From assembly GCA_023055425.1 (NCBI GenBank), contig JALGPY010000003.1, positions 53,119,891 through 53,183,890 of the forward strand: a stretch of 64,000 nt of DNA, read 5' to 3'. The DNA is from Linanthus parryae. Taxonomy: Eukaryota; Streptophyta; Magnoliopsida; Ericales; Polemoniaceae. How positions within the stretch are numbered: position 1 is the first letter of the stretch; every line of letters begins with the position of its first letter. Positions 21,601 through 31,306 of the stretch are shown in pieces. The notes under the pieces were generated by a model. It was not told the DNA's origin, did not search any database, and worked only from the letters and a program-made list of their open reading frames with translations. The position numbers were made by a program, and so were the translations under genes.

Positions 21601-22894
21601 AGCCTGTCTTTGTACAAACAGATAAAGACTAGTTTGATGTTTTTCGACCAGAAGAGGCTCATTTTGGTGAAAAATTCATTGTCCCATGAAATAACTCGTT
21701 CAATTTGTTTCCCCTTAAATTACAAGCCCTGCACACCCTGCCACACACCGCCTTTATTTTAATTGTAAACTATCCAAATCACACATTTCAGAAAACATAA
21801 TTAGTTAGCCACCCGTGCCACTTGAGAAAAGGTTAAACTAGTTTATAAATTACTCCTTCCCTTAACATTCAAGTCACAGATGCTTTTTGTACTTTGATTG
21901 CATCATGGGACTAATTGGAAATTGGAGTTGAAGTTAATCCAACATGATTGCTTTGGTTGTTAAAGCATATCCCCGGTGGTAGTACATATTCTAACAATTA
22001 CTGAATCATTACTTTTGCTCTATTTTATTTTGGTTTCCCAACCGGTTCTGGCCCCGTAAACCGGTCCAACCCGGGTAGCATGCCTGGATTGGGCAGGTGA
22101 GTCTCTCAGTGATATTTTTTTACATACATAAAGTTTCAAATGCGAAACCTGCTTAAGCGAAATCAAGTTGTATTCCACTTTGACCAAATCTCATTGATTA
22201 CTTTTACTCTCATTTTCTTACTACTGATTTTAACTTAATCTGAACTACAGGGAAACCAGGACAGACGTCGTCCAGTCTCTCGTGGTCAGCCAGGTTGAAG
22301 ATCGCCAAGGGAACAGCACGGGGACTGGCCTACCTCCACGAATGCAGTCCTCGTAAATTCGTCCACGGAGACATCAAACCCTCCAACATCCTCCTCGAAA
22401 ACGACTTCCACCCTTACATATCCGACTTCGGCCTCAACCGTCTCATCAACATAACCGGGGCCGACCCCGCCTCCTCCGGCGGCTTCATCGGCGGCGCCTT
22501 CCCTTATCTCAAAACAGTACAACCCGAGCGAACAAACAGCTACCGAGCACCCGAGGCTCGGGTGACCGGAACCCGCCCAACCCAGAAATGGGACGTCTAT
22601 TCTTTCGGGGTTGTTTTGCTCGAACTCCTCACGGGGAAGTCGCCGGAGATGTCGCCGCCGACGACTTCGACTTCCACGGAATTTGCCGGAGATCTCGTGA
22701 GGTGGGTGAGGAAAGGTTTCGAAGATGAGAACCCGTTGTCCGAGATGGTCGATCCTTTGTTGCTCCAAGAGGTTCGTGCCAAGAAAGAAGTACTTTCCGT
22801 GTTTCATTTAGCCCTCGCCTGCACCGAGCCCGATCCCGAGGTCCGGCCCAGGATGAAAACCGTGGCCGAAAATCTCGACAAGATTGGAACCTGA
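18662..22894 (+). CDS. LRR receptor-like kinase, ZAR1/At1g67510 type, two exons
   Basis: Exon 1 is 18662-20165 and exon 2 is 22251-22894. The intron has GT (AAAG|GTAAAT) and AG (CTACAG|GG) ends, and the join gives 715 residues. The methionine at 18662 is preferred because it starts a clean signal peptide (LTLLLLVVCLANLE); an in-frame ATG at 18638 would add 8 residues. Order: LRR N-cap with NPCQWTGISC, five to six LRRs (about 65-250), SLCGFPLKKPC, a Ser/Pro stretch, one membrane helix (about 310-336), a Gly-rich linker, and a kinase domain from about 405. The VAIK lysine is Arg443 (VAVRR), the HRD motif is HGD (H540-D542), and DFG is intact (D560). This Arg is usual in this clade. It is a plasma-membrane receptor of unknown ligand and probably an atypical kinase. 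Closest by eye is At1g67510. Confidence 0.93.
20166..22250 (+). other. Intron of the receptor kinase
   Basis: 2,085 bp, long for this family. AT-rich, with a MITE at 21451-21604. No other gene or RNA is evident. A pyrimidine-rich stretch and CTACAG precede exon 2. Confidence 0.85.
21451..21604. mobile_element. MITE in the receptor kinase intron
   Basis: GGCTCTTTTAGAAACCGCTA at the left mirrors TAGCGGTTTCTGAAAGAGCC at the right (19 of 20). The inner parts, with CTACTCCTACTAG and CTAGTAGGAG, also pair, so the whole 154 bp can fold back. No clear target duplication is visible. There is no coding capacity. Confidence 0.65.
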
Positions 22895-23550
22895 TAATAT
22901 GCATATTCCAACGTCTCGACACATTTTGCCTTTTGGTGCTAGCGAATGCTAGTAATTTAGGCCGCGCCGCCCGAAACTCATGCAACTTTGGAAAGTCAAC
23001 CAAAAGGGGGGTATATTTTTTTTCTTTTTGCTGTTTTAAGCTTTGGAATATTTTTTGAAGCGTTTATAGTCTCATATCATTTGTAGTCGCTGTCCTAGAA
23101 GCAAAGTTAGTTGCATAATATGTAATTTATAATTTACCAGTACCCGATTACTTCAATATGATTTTGCAATAAAATTCTCTTTACCCTTCTACTCATTGTT
23201 CTAGCAAATAACTTATCTGCTTATGTGCTATGCATAAGGCCAAGCGAAATAGTATGTTCATTATATTATCTACCCAGAAAACCAGAAGCTACAAGAAGAA
23301 GAAGAAGAAGAAGAAGAAGAAGAAGAAGAAGAAGATTACTTTGGAGACTAAAAGCTCAAACAGACGGGGCCAAAATATGGATGTTTAGTAACAAAAATAC
23401 CATAATACAGAAGTTTGGCCCGAAAACGCCCAAAAGTTCCATACTTTCAGTGTTTCCCCCGAAAATGTATGTATTCTGGTATTTTGAGGACTCAACATCC
23501 CTATTTTGAACATGTCTCGTGAACTTAAAAGTCGAAACCATATCGGCTTC
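22895..23550. other. 3' flank of the receptor kinase, with an (AAG)n run
   Basis: It includes possible AATAAA-like signals (CAATAAAATTC near 23167) and a microsatellite of about 14 AAG units at 23293-23336. The Arg-rich frame there is only the repeat. Nothing else is recognised. Confidence 0.55.
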
Positions 23551-23862
23551 TTAAAGTGAAATCAAAGCAGTTGGAGGTTTGAAGCCAACAGGAAGACAAG
23601 CAATGATGTGAAAGACAACTTTGTGCTTGAACCTCCTGATGACCAAAACCCTTTCTTCACCCCACTGGAAAGCAGATATAAGTAGCTTCTTTAACACCTT
23701 TTTCTTCTTACCATCACCACTACTCTTTCTGCTGATTTTGACATACTCTTCTTTTTCATCTTCATCTCCTCCCCATTGAAGATGATAACTTTTCAAAAAC
23801 ACCCTTCTGTTGCTGTAGTCTTCGTCACGAAAGCTTCTTGTTCTCAGGCCATCCTCCTCCAT
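23551..23862 (-). CDS. Small conserved plant protein, function unknown
   Basis: An intact 103-codon frame. The N-terminus is acidic and Arg-rich (LRTRSFRDEDYSNRRVFLKS), then comes an acidic patch (GGDEDEKEEY) and a Lys-rich stretch (DGKKKKVLKKLL). The C-terminal part is hydrophobic and ends HIIACLPVGFKPPTALISL. The C-terminal pattern resembles a family of about 100-residue plant proteins that I cannot name. There is no signal peptide and no obvious catalytic motif. It stands alone, convergent with the receptor kinase upstream. Good codon structure and absence of repeats favour a real gene, but expression is not shown here. Confidence 0.65.
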   Translation of the reverse strand: MEEDGLRTRSFRDEDYSNRRVFLKSYHLQWGGDEDEKEEYVKISRKSSGDGKKKKVLKKLLISAFQWGEERVLVIRRFKHKVVFHIIACLPVGFKPPTALISL

Positions 23863-24974
23863 GTCTTCAGAACAGTAAATAGTGTTGTTTCTAAAATTTG
23901 ATCTTTGTCCTTGGTGGAAGGACTATTTGTAGGAAATTATGGAGAGGGAGACAGGGAGACTATAATTTTGACAGTACTAGTTAGATAAGCTATTAATGAA
24001 TTCATTTTTATATTAAATTAAAGAATAATTTAGTAATAATTAGTAGTAACATTTTGATAAGCATGGCCTTTGGAATCAATACACATGATATAGTAGTATT
24101 ATATTGATCATAATTGAATAACTATATTATTATGTGATCGTGCTTTGTAGTTACCATCGTAAGAAATAAACTGCTTTTATGGTAGAATTAAAAGCTATAT
24201 TTCTTACACTATCTCATAAGAGAACTTGTGCAATTAACTATTTCTTGAACAATTTCTATTCATGTAACGTTCCAGATTTGATCGGAACTGTGCTGTGAAT
24301 ATTATAAATATCTCACACCACCACTCGCACACTGGTATGCAATCAGGATATTAAGCATTCTTTATTTTTTTCTTTTTGGTGGTTACATTAGATTTAACTA
24401 TTGCACCAGCCACCAAGTATGCGGGATAACAATTATCAAGAAAGATGACAACCATAGAAGACAAGAGAGCGAATAAATCAAATAAATCTACCAATTCTGA
24501 AACAGAGGTTGAACAATTTGCCGATTGCAGGGACAACAAGTGCACAAATAAGTTTCTATGTTTTTCTCGCAAGGGAAAAGCGACAGGGGACGGTTTAATC
24601 ATGATGAAAACGGTGACAAGTCGACAACAAGACATTTTAAGCAGTCATGTTGATCCATTCATGGACTAATTCAATGAGATTATGGCCTCATTCTCGTTTT
24701 GAGTTATTTGCTAATGTGATCCGTGGCGAGTAAGAGACTGTTTTTTTTATCTATGGCGGTTCGTGTTCCCTTGTCTTATAACAACTCGAGTAATGCAATG
24801 ATATGTAAGTTATAGTTTGACATGATAAAAAAAGTGGAAGATGATTTTCGAAAATGTGGACAATGAGATAAATCACTTATTGTATCTAGACAATTAGTGA
24901 ATTCGGTAGCATCAACTTGCCATTTTAGGTAATTATATATGGTATAGAACTAGTGCTGGAGTAATGCTACATCG
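23863..24974. other. Intergenic, nothing recognised
   Basis: AT-rich. An open frame at 24445-24669 is rich in Lys, Asn and Thr with no family likeness. I see no RNA gene or repeat. Confidence 0.4.
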
Positions 24975-27200
24975 CATAATTGTAGACTTGGTTCACGCAA
25001 GCGGGTGTATTTCATTACCAATAATTGTCACCGTGCTCAACTGTTTCAATAGCTCTCATGTTGCTAGTCCATCACAACGTTTGAAGGTGCCCAAAAGGTG
25101 TGCTATGGTTTCTAGGATCACGCCAATCAGATTATTGTCCGATAGGTCTATGATGTTTTTTATTTATGAAGTTGGAACCTACAACCACTACCCTTGAGGT
25201 GCGCACTGGGTAACTAGTACAATAGCGTGTAAACCACACTAGAGAGTTAAACCAACCTGAGAAAATCCAGACTCAGGAGGCCAATATGGAGCCTTTGGAT
25301 TGCCCTTTTGAACTCAAGCTATGCTGTTAACACGCAGAAGTGTGCGGCTAAGCTAATTCCCCTTCCCTTCAAAACTGCATCCAACTGGGTTACAGACCTA
25401 GTGTGAATGGACGAGAATTATACAATATCAAAGAGCAAAAGCCATGAAGAATCCCTAAACAGGGAGGAATGTTATGTACTTGTTAAATTGTTGAGTTCAA
25501 GGTCTCAGAAACGATGCATAGGTGCTCTGGTACGTTTCACTCAGCAAGTTGGCACTCCTGCTGAGTTCCTGCAGTGAATAAAGGATCTCGCCAATGCATT
25601 CTGGTATTCTCTTTAGAGAATCCGTTATCCCCGATTTCAAGAAAGGGCAACTTTGAGCAGTTAAGGTTGTTTCTCTTCAACTTCGACTAGCAAAGAGACG
25701 ACTAGGAACAGATGGAATTGTGAACATGGTCGGATAGGTTGTTCCAGGAAGGCTCTATTCCGGAATGATATCCTGAATCATCACAATGGCACAAGTTCTG
25801 ACCAGAGATGATTGTGGGAAGATCAAGAGTTATCAAACTGTTTAAGGTTGACCACCAACAACGGTAGTTCTTGGTCAATATTCGAAGGTATTGTCACTAA
25901 AATATTGTGCCCAAGATGCAGAAATCTGACATTAGGCCTGGGTAAAACTCGGCCTTCTATGTGAAACTCAAGTCCACGGTATATGAGGAGGATCCCAATG
26001 AAATAGGGAGGACTCAAAAAAGCGTAAAAGATCAAGAGTATCTATTTGAATGGACCGTCCCAAAGCCAGACTGGTATTGTATCTGAAATAGACACATTTC
26101 TGAGGACTATCGTGCTGAGCTCCTTCTGGTTTCTCAACCATTAGTTATCGACTTCGACTTAGACTAAAGGGAGCAACCCAATCATGCCTGACGGAGATAG
26201 AAAGCTTGGTCAGAAGACGATATGGAGACGTTGTAAAAGGTTCTATAGGACACGACACCTCCACCGGAATTTCCTAAGAGATTCGGCTTACTCAGCTCTC
26301 TGAGATAAATCCGGGGAATAGAATCATTAATCTTATTATAAGGGAGGTCCAAGTCTCTTGGAAATACCAAATTTCCAATAAATTTGGAACAGACCCGAGA
26401 TCAGGTAGAAGGGATGTTAAGAGCTTGAAGTGTCCCGACTCCCAGATCTAATAATAACTTCAAACTGCGATATTTTTTAATGGTGAAGTAGCCAATATAA
26501 CCCACAAACTCGTTCAGACAAAGATTCAGGTCCACAAGATGAAATCCTTAACAGAGAGATTGATGATCAAGTATGTGGAGATTGTCGAATGTTCATAAGT
26601 TCAACATGAGTTAAGTGCAAGTCAGACAATGAAGGTAGAATGTCCACAGTTTACCATAATTTATGTTCACTTTCTTCAGGCTCCCTCAATTCAGATACTT
26701 CAAAGAGGATAGGCCAGTTAATTTTAATACTGACAGACTTCAGGTGAAGACTCTGCAGAGAGGTCCAGATATTGCAAGTTCAACAAATCTCCAAGACCAT
26801 GTTGAACCAAGCCACTAAAAGTGCTCAAGAAAGATTGAGATATTCAAGTTTCACAACTGAACCAAGGAACTTTGGGATTGGAATCCCTCTGAAATCATTT
26901 ACACTTAAAAGCCAAGATTAATATTCTAAGTCAAGCAAAGGACGTGTCTCACCGCCCAAATAAGAGGAGACCAAGGTATCTGGCAATCCTTCAGCAACCT
27001 CCTCCACTTCTTATTTCAATCTTTGACATGTCCCCTGTTTGCCTACTGCAGAAAAAAATCCCTTCTGTTTAAAGCAATTTTTGACAACCCAAGAAGAAAG
27101 CAGATGGGAACAATCTGCGAGACCTCCTTTGAATTTCAGGGCTTTACTCCCAAATTCAATACACTGGCTGGTGGAATTATCACCTCTGGAATTGAACTTA
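24975..27200 (-). pseudogene. Decayed LRR receptor-like protein (EIX/RLP type)
   Basis: Read from right to left there are pieces in the order expected for this family. An N-terminal segment reads ALKFKGGLADCSHLLSSWV (about 27160-27100). LRR pieces include FLGSVVKLEYLNLS-like and LLNLQYLDLS (about 26900-26750), FPRDLDLPYNKINDSIP (about 26370-26310) and LHLGHNILVTIPSNI (about 25930-25870). Near the left end is a conserved late LRR, NIIDLSDNNLIGVILETIAH (about 25155-25095). Frameshifts and stops occur every 50-150 bases, and no transmembrane end is clear. Intact members are cell-surface immune receptors without a kinase; this copy is non-functional. Confidence 0.72.
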
Positions 27201-28211
27201 TTAGCTCTAAGAGAACAGTTGTAAGACAGGTGCTCCTAGTAGGCATCTTTGCTTCAACTAACACGGAATAAAATAATAATAACTACTGTTCCAAGATGCC
27301 TAAACATTGGTTTTACAATAAAAAAACCAGCAGGAGGTCCATGGTTTACACTAGCAGTGAAGTGAACTATAGCTCGTCAAGTCACTATCAGGAAGTTGGG
27401 ACATGAAGAATGGGAAAAATTGAAGCCATGAGAGTGAGAGTTGGCTTGGGACATTATATTTGGTACTAGGTTTACTTTAGATATACCTAGGAACTCATTA
27501 AAAGTGTTTCTGCATTGACTCCTCCAACTGATTTTGATCTGTCTTGCCACAACTCACTCGCACCTCAGAAAATTGCAATTGGGATCACATATCGTGAAAA
27601 ACGGTAGACTATCAGTCCAAACTGATGAATTTGGAGATCCGTGAAAGCTTCTATGTTAATCCTGGATGATTCTTTAAAACGGGAAATTTGAAAACTTCTG
27701 ACTATGTTAACAGCCTTCTGACTACAGTTCTAACTTGAAAAAAGGTATAGAAAATGCATCCTGTGTTAGTCATAAAACAAAGAAAAGACATAAATTTTCC
27801 ACTATACCTGATGAAGCCTACCAAACTCCATATAGTATCGCTCTGCAGTCATTTTCCCTTTCCATGAAACGGAAATTCAAGGCAGCACAAGTAGATATGA
27901 GTATGCTACATTACTACTTTAGATTTAGGCCCTGTATCGTCCTAACCAATCCCTTATACCCCCTTGAAACCTGTCGGAAAGTGGGAGGAAAGAAAGTAGA
28001 TATAACCTAAAGTGCTGATGATGTTGAGTGTGTGTAATGTCTTCCCCTGAAGGTGAACTTCAAGAAGGTTATAAAAGTGTCTGAATACTTTCATAAATCA
28101 TGTGGTCTAGGGTTCAGAAGGTTCCACTAGGTTTCCTCTCCTCCTGCTAGTAATTCAGGTTCCAGAAAAGCACCAGGTAAGGGAGTTCAAAGGAAACCCA
28201 AACTTCAAGAA
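27201..28211. other. Flank of the RLP pseudogene, not recognised
   Basis: It may include further decayed RLP sequence. The open frame at 27735-28010 has no recognisable domain. It ends in TTCAAGAA, the left target duplication of the next element. Confidence 0.35.
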
Positions 28212-28789
28212 CATAGTTGTCAGAATCTTACAATTCGCGATTTGAATCCTACCATTCGATTCGATTCGCTTCGCCCATGAAACGATGCGAATCAGACGGT
28301 GAATCTTAAATGAACCAAAGTTTTATGTGAATCCCGATTCAAGAGACCAAATCTTACGATTCATTTGCGATTCAAACCGATTCATACAATTCATCTCGAT
28401 TGTAACAGTTCCCAAAACAATAGTTGTTGTCTCTTTCCTGTCTGTTAGCTAATATGTTAGTTTGCTAATACATTGTTCTAAAGTCGACGGCTAGTAGCTT
28501 CATGTTATTTTCCATTATATTGGTATATTATAGATCCTTGCCTTACATACATTCCTGTATCTCCATTATTTTTATCTTTTAGGTGGGTACGACTCATAAC
28601 AACTCACATTAGCTGCGAGTTAGCTAAAAACTTGAGCTTGCTTACTGTTGAAATATGAATATACAGCTCACACATAGCAGTCAAATATGAATATACATGC
28701 TCGTATTTTCAGTCAGTAATTCAGTTCGATTCACAATTCAGTGAAGTTGAATTTCGATTCATTCCCTGAATCCTGAATTGACAGCTATG
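28212..28789. mobile_element. Non-autonomous DNA transposon with perfect 8-bp target duplication
   Basis: The ends CATAGTTGTCA and TGACAGCTATG are inverted repeats (10 of 11). TTCAAGAA occurs on both sides (28204-28211 and 28790-28797). The sub-terminal parts are rich in GATTCGATTC-type motifs in both halves. The 8-bp duplication points to hAT. The 578 bp have no coding capacity. Confidence 0.8.
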
Positions 28790-29047
28790 TTCAAGAATTA
28801 ACTAACCCCTCTCCTAGCACAGACGATTCAACAGCCTCAGTAACTGAATTACAAGTCCGACTTATCGAGATTCAATAACTTCACACGTACCCAAAAATTC
28901 ACAATACTGCTTGTCATGTTTTGAGGGAAAATGATGAGCAATCTCGTGAACTTCTTAGTAATAACTAACAAGTCACTGAAGATAATTTCTTGAAATATTA
29001 AGATCTTAACGCAAAGTCTGACCAATACTTAAAAGTGACTTAGATCC

Positions 29048-29590
29048 ATCGCACTATATCAATACTTAGATCCATTTCTGTAACCGACTTTTGTCGTCCT
29101 TTGATAACCTGAAATGTTTTTTGCTTCTATACCATGCATTATATGTAAAACTTTCTACATTCTGGCACATGCAAAGCAGATGGACACATACAACTAGATC
29201 AGGAACCACTGGAAGCCAAGAACATAAAACAGTTTACACCATAACGAATGAGCTGTTCACCCTATGTAAGTTTGGTTATAAATCCCGGCATCGGTGGGTT
29301 GTTGGTGAGATTGCATAAACTGCTTTCCCTTGTTCATACCATCGCACTCTACCAAAATTTACATCCATTTCTGTAAGCGACTTTTGTCATCCTTTGATCA
29401 CCTGAAATATTTTTTCCTTCTACGGTTCTACCCCATGAATTATATGTAAAACTTCCTACATTCTGGCACATCCAAAGCAGATGGACACTCACAGTCAACC
29501 TAATGACAGGCGAAACCGAAAAGGCCAGAAGAAAATACAACTACATCATGAACCACTGGATGCCAAGAACATAAAATGTTTTAAACCATA
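29048..29590 (+). repeat. Direct repeat of about 200-250 bp, two copies
   Basis: 29048-29245 and 29340-29590 share blocks such as CATCGCACT, ATCCATTTCTGTAA, CTACATTCTGGCACAT and GCCAAGAACATAAAA. The second copy has an extra 40-50 bases in the middle. The repeat lies downstream of SPCS1. Its origin is unknown. Confidence 0.6.
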
Positions 29591-30080
29591 GGAAATTAGC
29601 TTTAGCAACCAATGAACTCTTCTCACACATTTCTTCATCTATTTATCCTACACTCAAAGTGTATCTCTCACAGTGTATCAGTGATGACTGAATCAACACA
29701 CCATCTATTGGTGTTTGGGCATGCTTATAAAGATTAACACTCAAACAACAAGAAGGAGAAAAAGGAGATATATGAGGAAATCGTAGAAGCATTCGAAAGC
29801 CGAAGACAAGTGACAACAGGCCTCGTCATATGCTGAGACAATGTGTGCCATCATTCCTATTTTCTTCATACTGAGTGTGTGTGTTCTGAGTGACTAAACC
29901 AAATAAGCAATTTTCAAAAGAAATGGGAATGAGAACAAAGTATGTACTAGTTAAATTTTCAACCCAAACAAACGCATCAAAATTTCATTTTATACGAATC
30001 CTGTAACAGATGCCAATCCAAAACCCAAAATTGATAAGAACCCTAGAAACGGCCAAATTGGGGGGATAAATAACCTACCA
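29591..30080. other. 3' flank of SPCS1
   Basis: No gene or repeat recognised. It should contain the SPCS1 3' untranslated region (minus strand). Confidence 0.5.
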
Positions 30081-30362
30081 CTACTTCTTCAAGCTCTTCT
30101 TCTTTGTAGAATTGGCCAAACCGAGCTCTGGCTTGGGATGTTTCTCAGCAACAGAAGGATCAAGCCATTTGAGAGGTTGGCCACTGAGGAAAGGCCAATC
30201 CGGAACCGTGATCAAGGAGGTGATGACAACCCCAGAAGCGTAAATTAGCACCATTGTCTGGAACGATCCCGATGCATATCCCACACCGAACGATGCCACG
30301 GCGAAAACCATGAGGAGGATCTGCATCGTATGCTCCACTAGCTTTTGCCCTTTCCAATCCAT
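30081..30362 (-). CDS. SPCS1: Signal peptidase complex subunit 1 (SPC12 family)
   Basis: An intact 93-residue frame beginning MDWKGQKLVEHTMQ, with two hydrophobic segments close together (about 15-33 and 37-55). Conserved stretches are GSFQTMVLIYASGVV, TVPDWPFL and PLKWLDPSVAEKHPKPE, followed by a Lys-rich tail (KKKSLKK). Length and motifs fit the plant SPC12 family. The protein sits in the ER membrane with both ends cytosolic and supports the signal peptidase complex without being catalytic. The bases before the ATG (TTGTCTCTAG) look like a splice acceptor directly at the start codon, with a CGTAAGT donor near 30474. A 5' untranslated-region intron of about 110 bp is therefore likely. Confidence 0.92.
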   Translation of the reverse strand: MDWKGQKLVEHTMQILLMVFAVASFGVGYASGSFQTMVLIYASGVVITSLITVPDWPFLSGQPLKWLDPSVAEKHPKPELGLANSTKKKSLKK

Positions 30363-30474
30363 CTAGAGACAATAAAACACGAAATTTGAAATCAATATGG
30401 GATCGAATTTTCGAATCGGAACATAAACCCTAGTGGATTGATTGATGGAGAAGAAAAATGTTTCCACACACTTA
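30363..30474 (-). other. Probable 5' UTR intron of SPCS1
   Basis: On the minus strand, a CCGTAAGTGTG donor lies near 30474 and a TTATTGTCTCTAG acceptor ends right before the ATG. Inferred from splice signals only. Confidence 0.55.
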
Positions 30475-30710
30475 CGGTCGAATGGGAATTTGAATCAGCA
30501 GATGGTTGCGAGGGATTGCTCAGTAGTCAGTTCAACCGAGAAAATAAAACGCATGCAGTGCAGAGGAGAAACAATGGGGAAGTCCTCCTCATATAGATGA
30601 TGGTGGAGTCCAAAATCTTTCTATAATTTTATACAAACCCTTCGGGTTATATTATTTCAATTTTTCACCATGTAGTTCAAGTTGTTTTCATTTAGTTTTT
30701 ATTTCCCCTT

Positions 30711-30881
30711 TGTTAGACTATAGGGGTTATTATGTAAATAAAAGAAAGTTAGCTGGAGGGAAAATTAGTTAGGCTAAACTCTATTAAATGTGTAATTGTT
30801 TTCTGTTATGAATTAATGTAGACTCTCTCCTTCTCTCAGTTCATCTTCTTCATCTTCTTCGTCCATCTCCAGAATTCATCA
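30711..30881 (+). repeat. Copia 5' LTR
   Basis: TGTTAGACTATAGGGG to GAATTCATCA, 171 bp. The primer site follows without a gap. Confidence 0.92.
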
Positions 30882-30893
30882 TGGTATCAGAGC
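30882..30893 (+). other. Primer-binding site
   Basis: TGGTATCAGAGC, complementary to the 3' end of the plant initiator methionine tRNA. Confidence 0.9.
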
Positions 30894-31306
30894 CTGAAAG
30901 GCTCATCGTCGCCTGCTATTCACCATCGGAGGTCTAATTTCTTCCTCCGCCTCATTCGTCGTTCTTCGCCGCTGTTTGAATCGCCGGAATCGGCCATTTC
31001 TGGACCTAGGGCTTCGTCACATCATCATTTCCGATTCAGACATTGATATTCTTCATAACTACTGCAACTCCTCTTCTTCGGACACAGGTTTATCTCTCCA
31101 ATTTCGTTCACTGCATCTCATTAATGGCGAATCTCCTCGTTTTCTCTACTGAGTCTGTTCTCGAGTTCATTTACCGATTTTTGCCGAGTTATGTGCTGAG
31201 ATTACCGAATTTTGCCGAGTTGTACTGAGTTCACCGGTTACTCACTTGTTTCTGCCGAGTTTTGCCGAGTTTAAGTCTATTCTTCTTAGTTCTTGCTTTA
31301 ATTGCT

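Noticed and set aside
23225..23509. An Arg-rich protein
   Set aside because: It is produced by the (AAG)n microsatellite.
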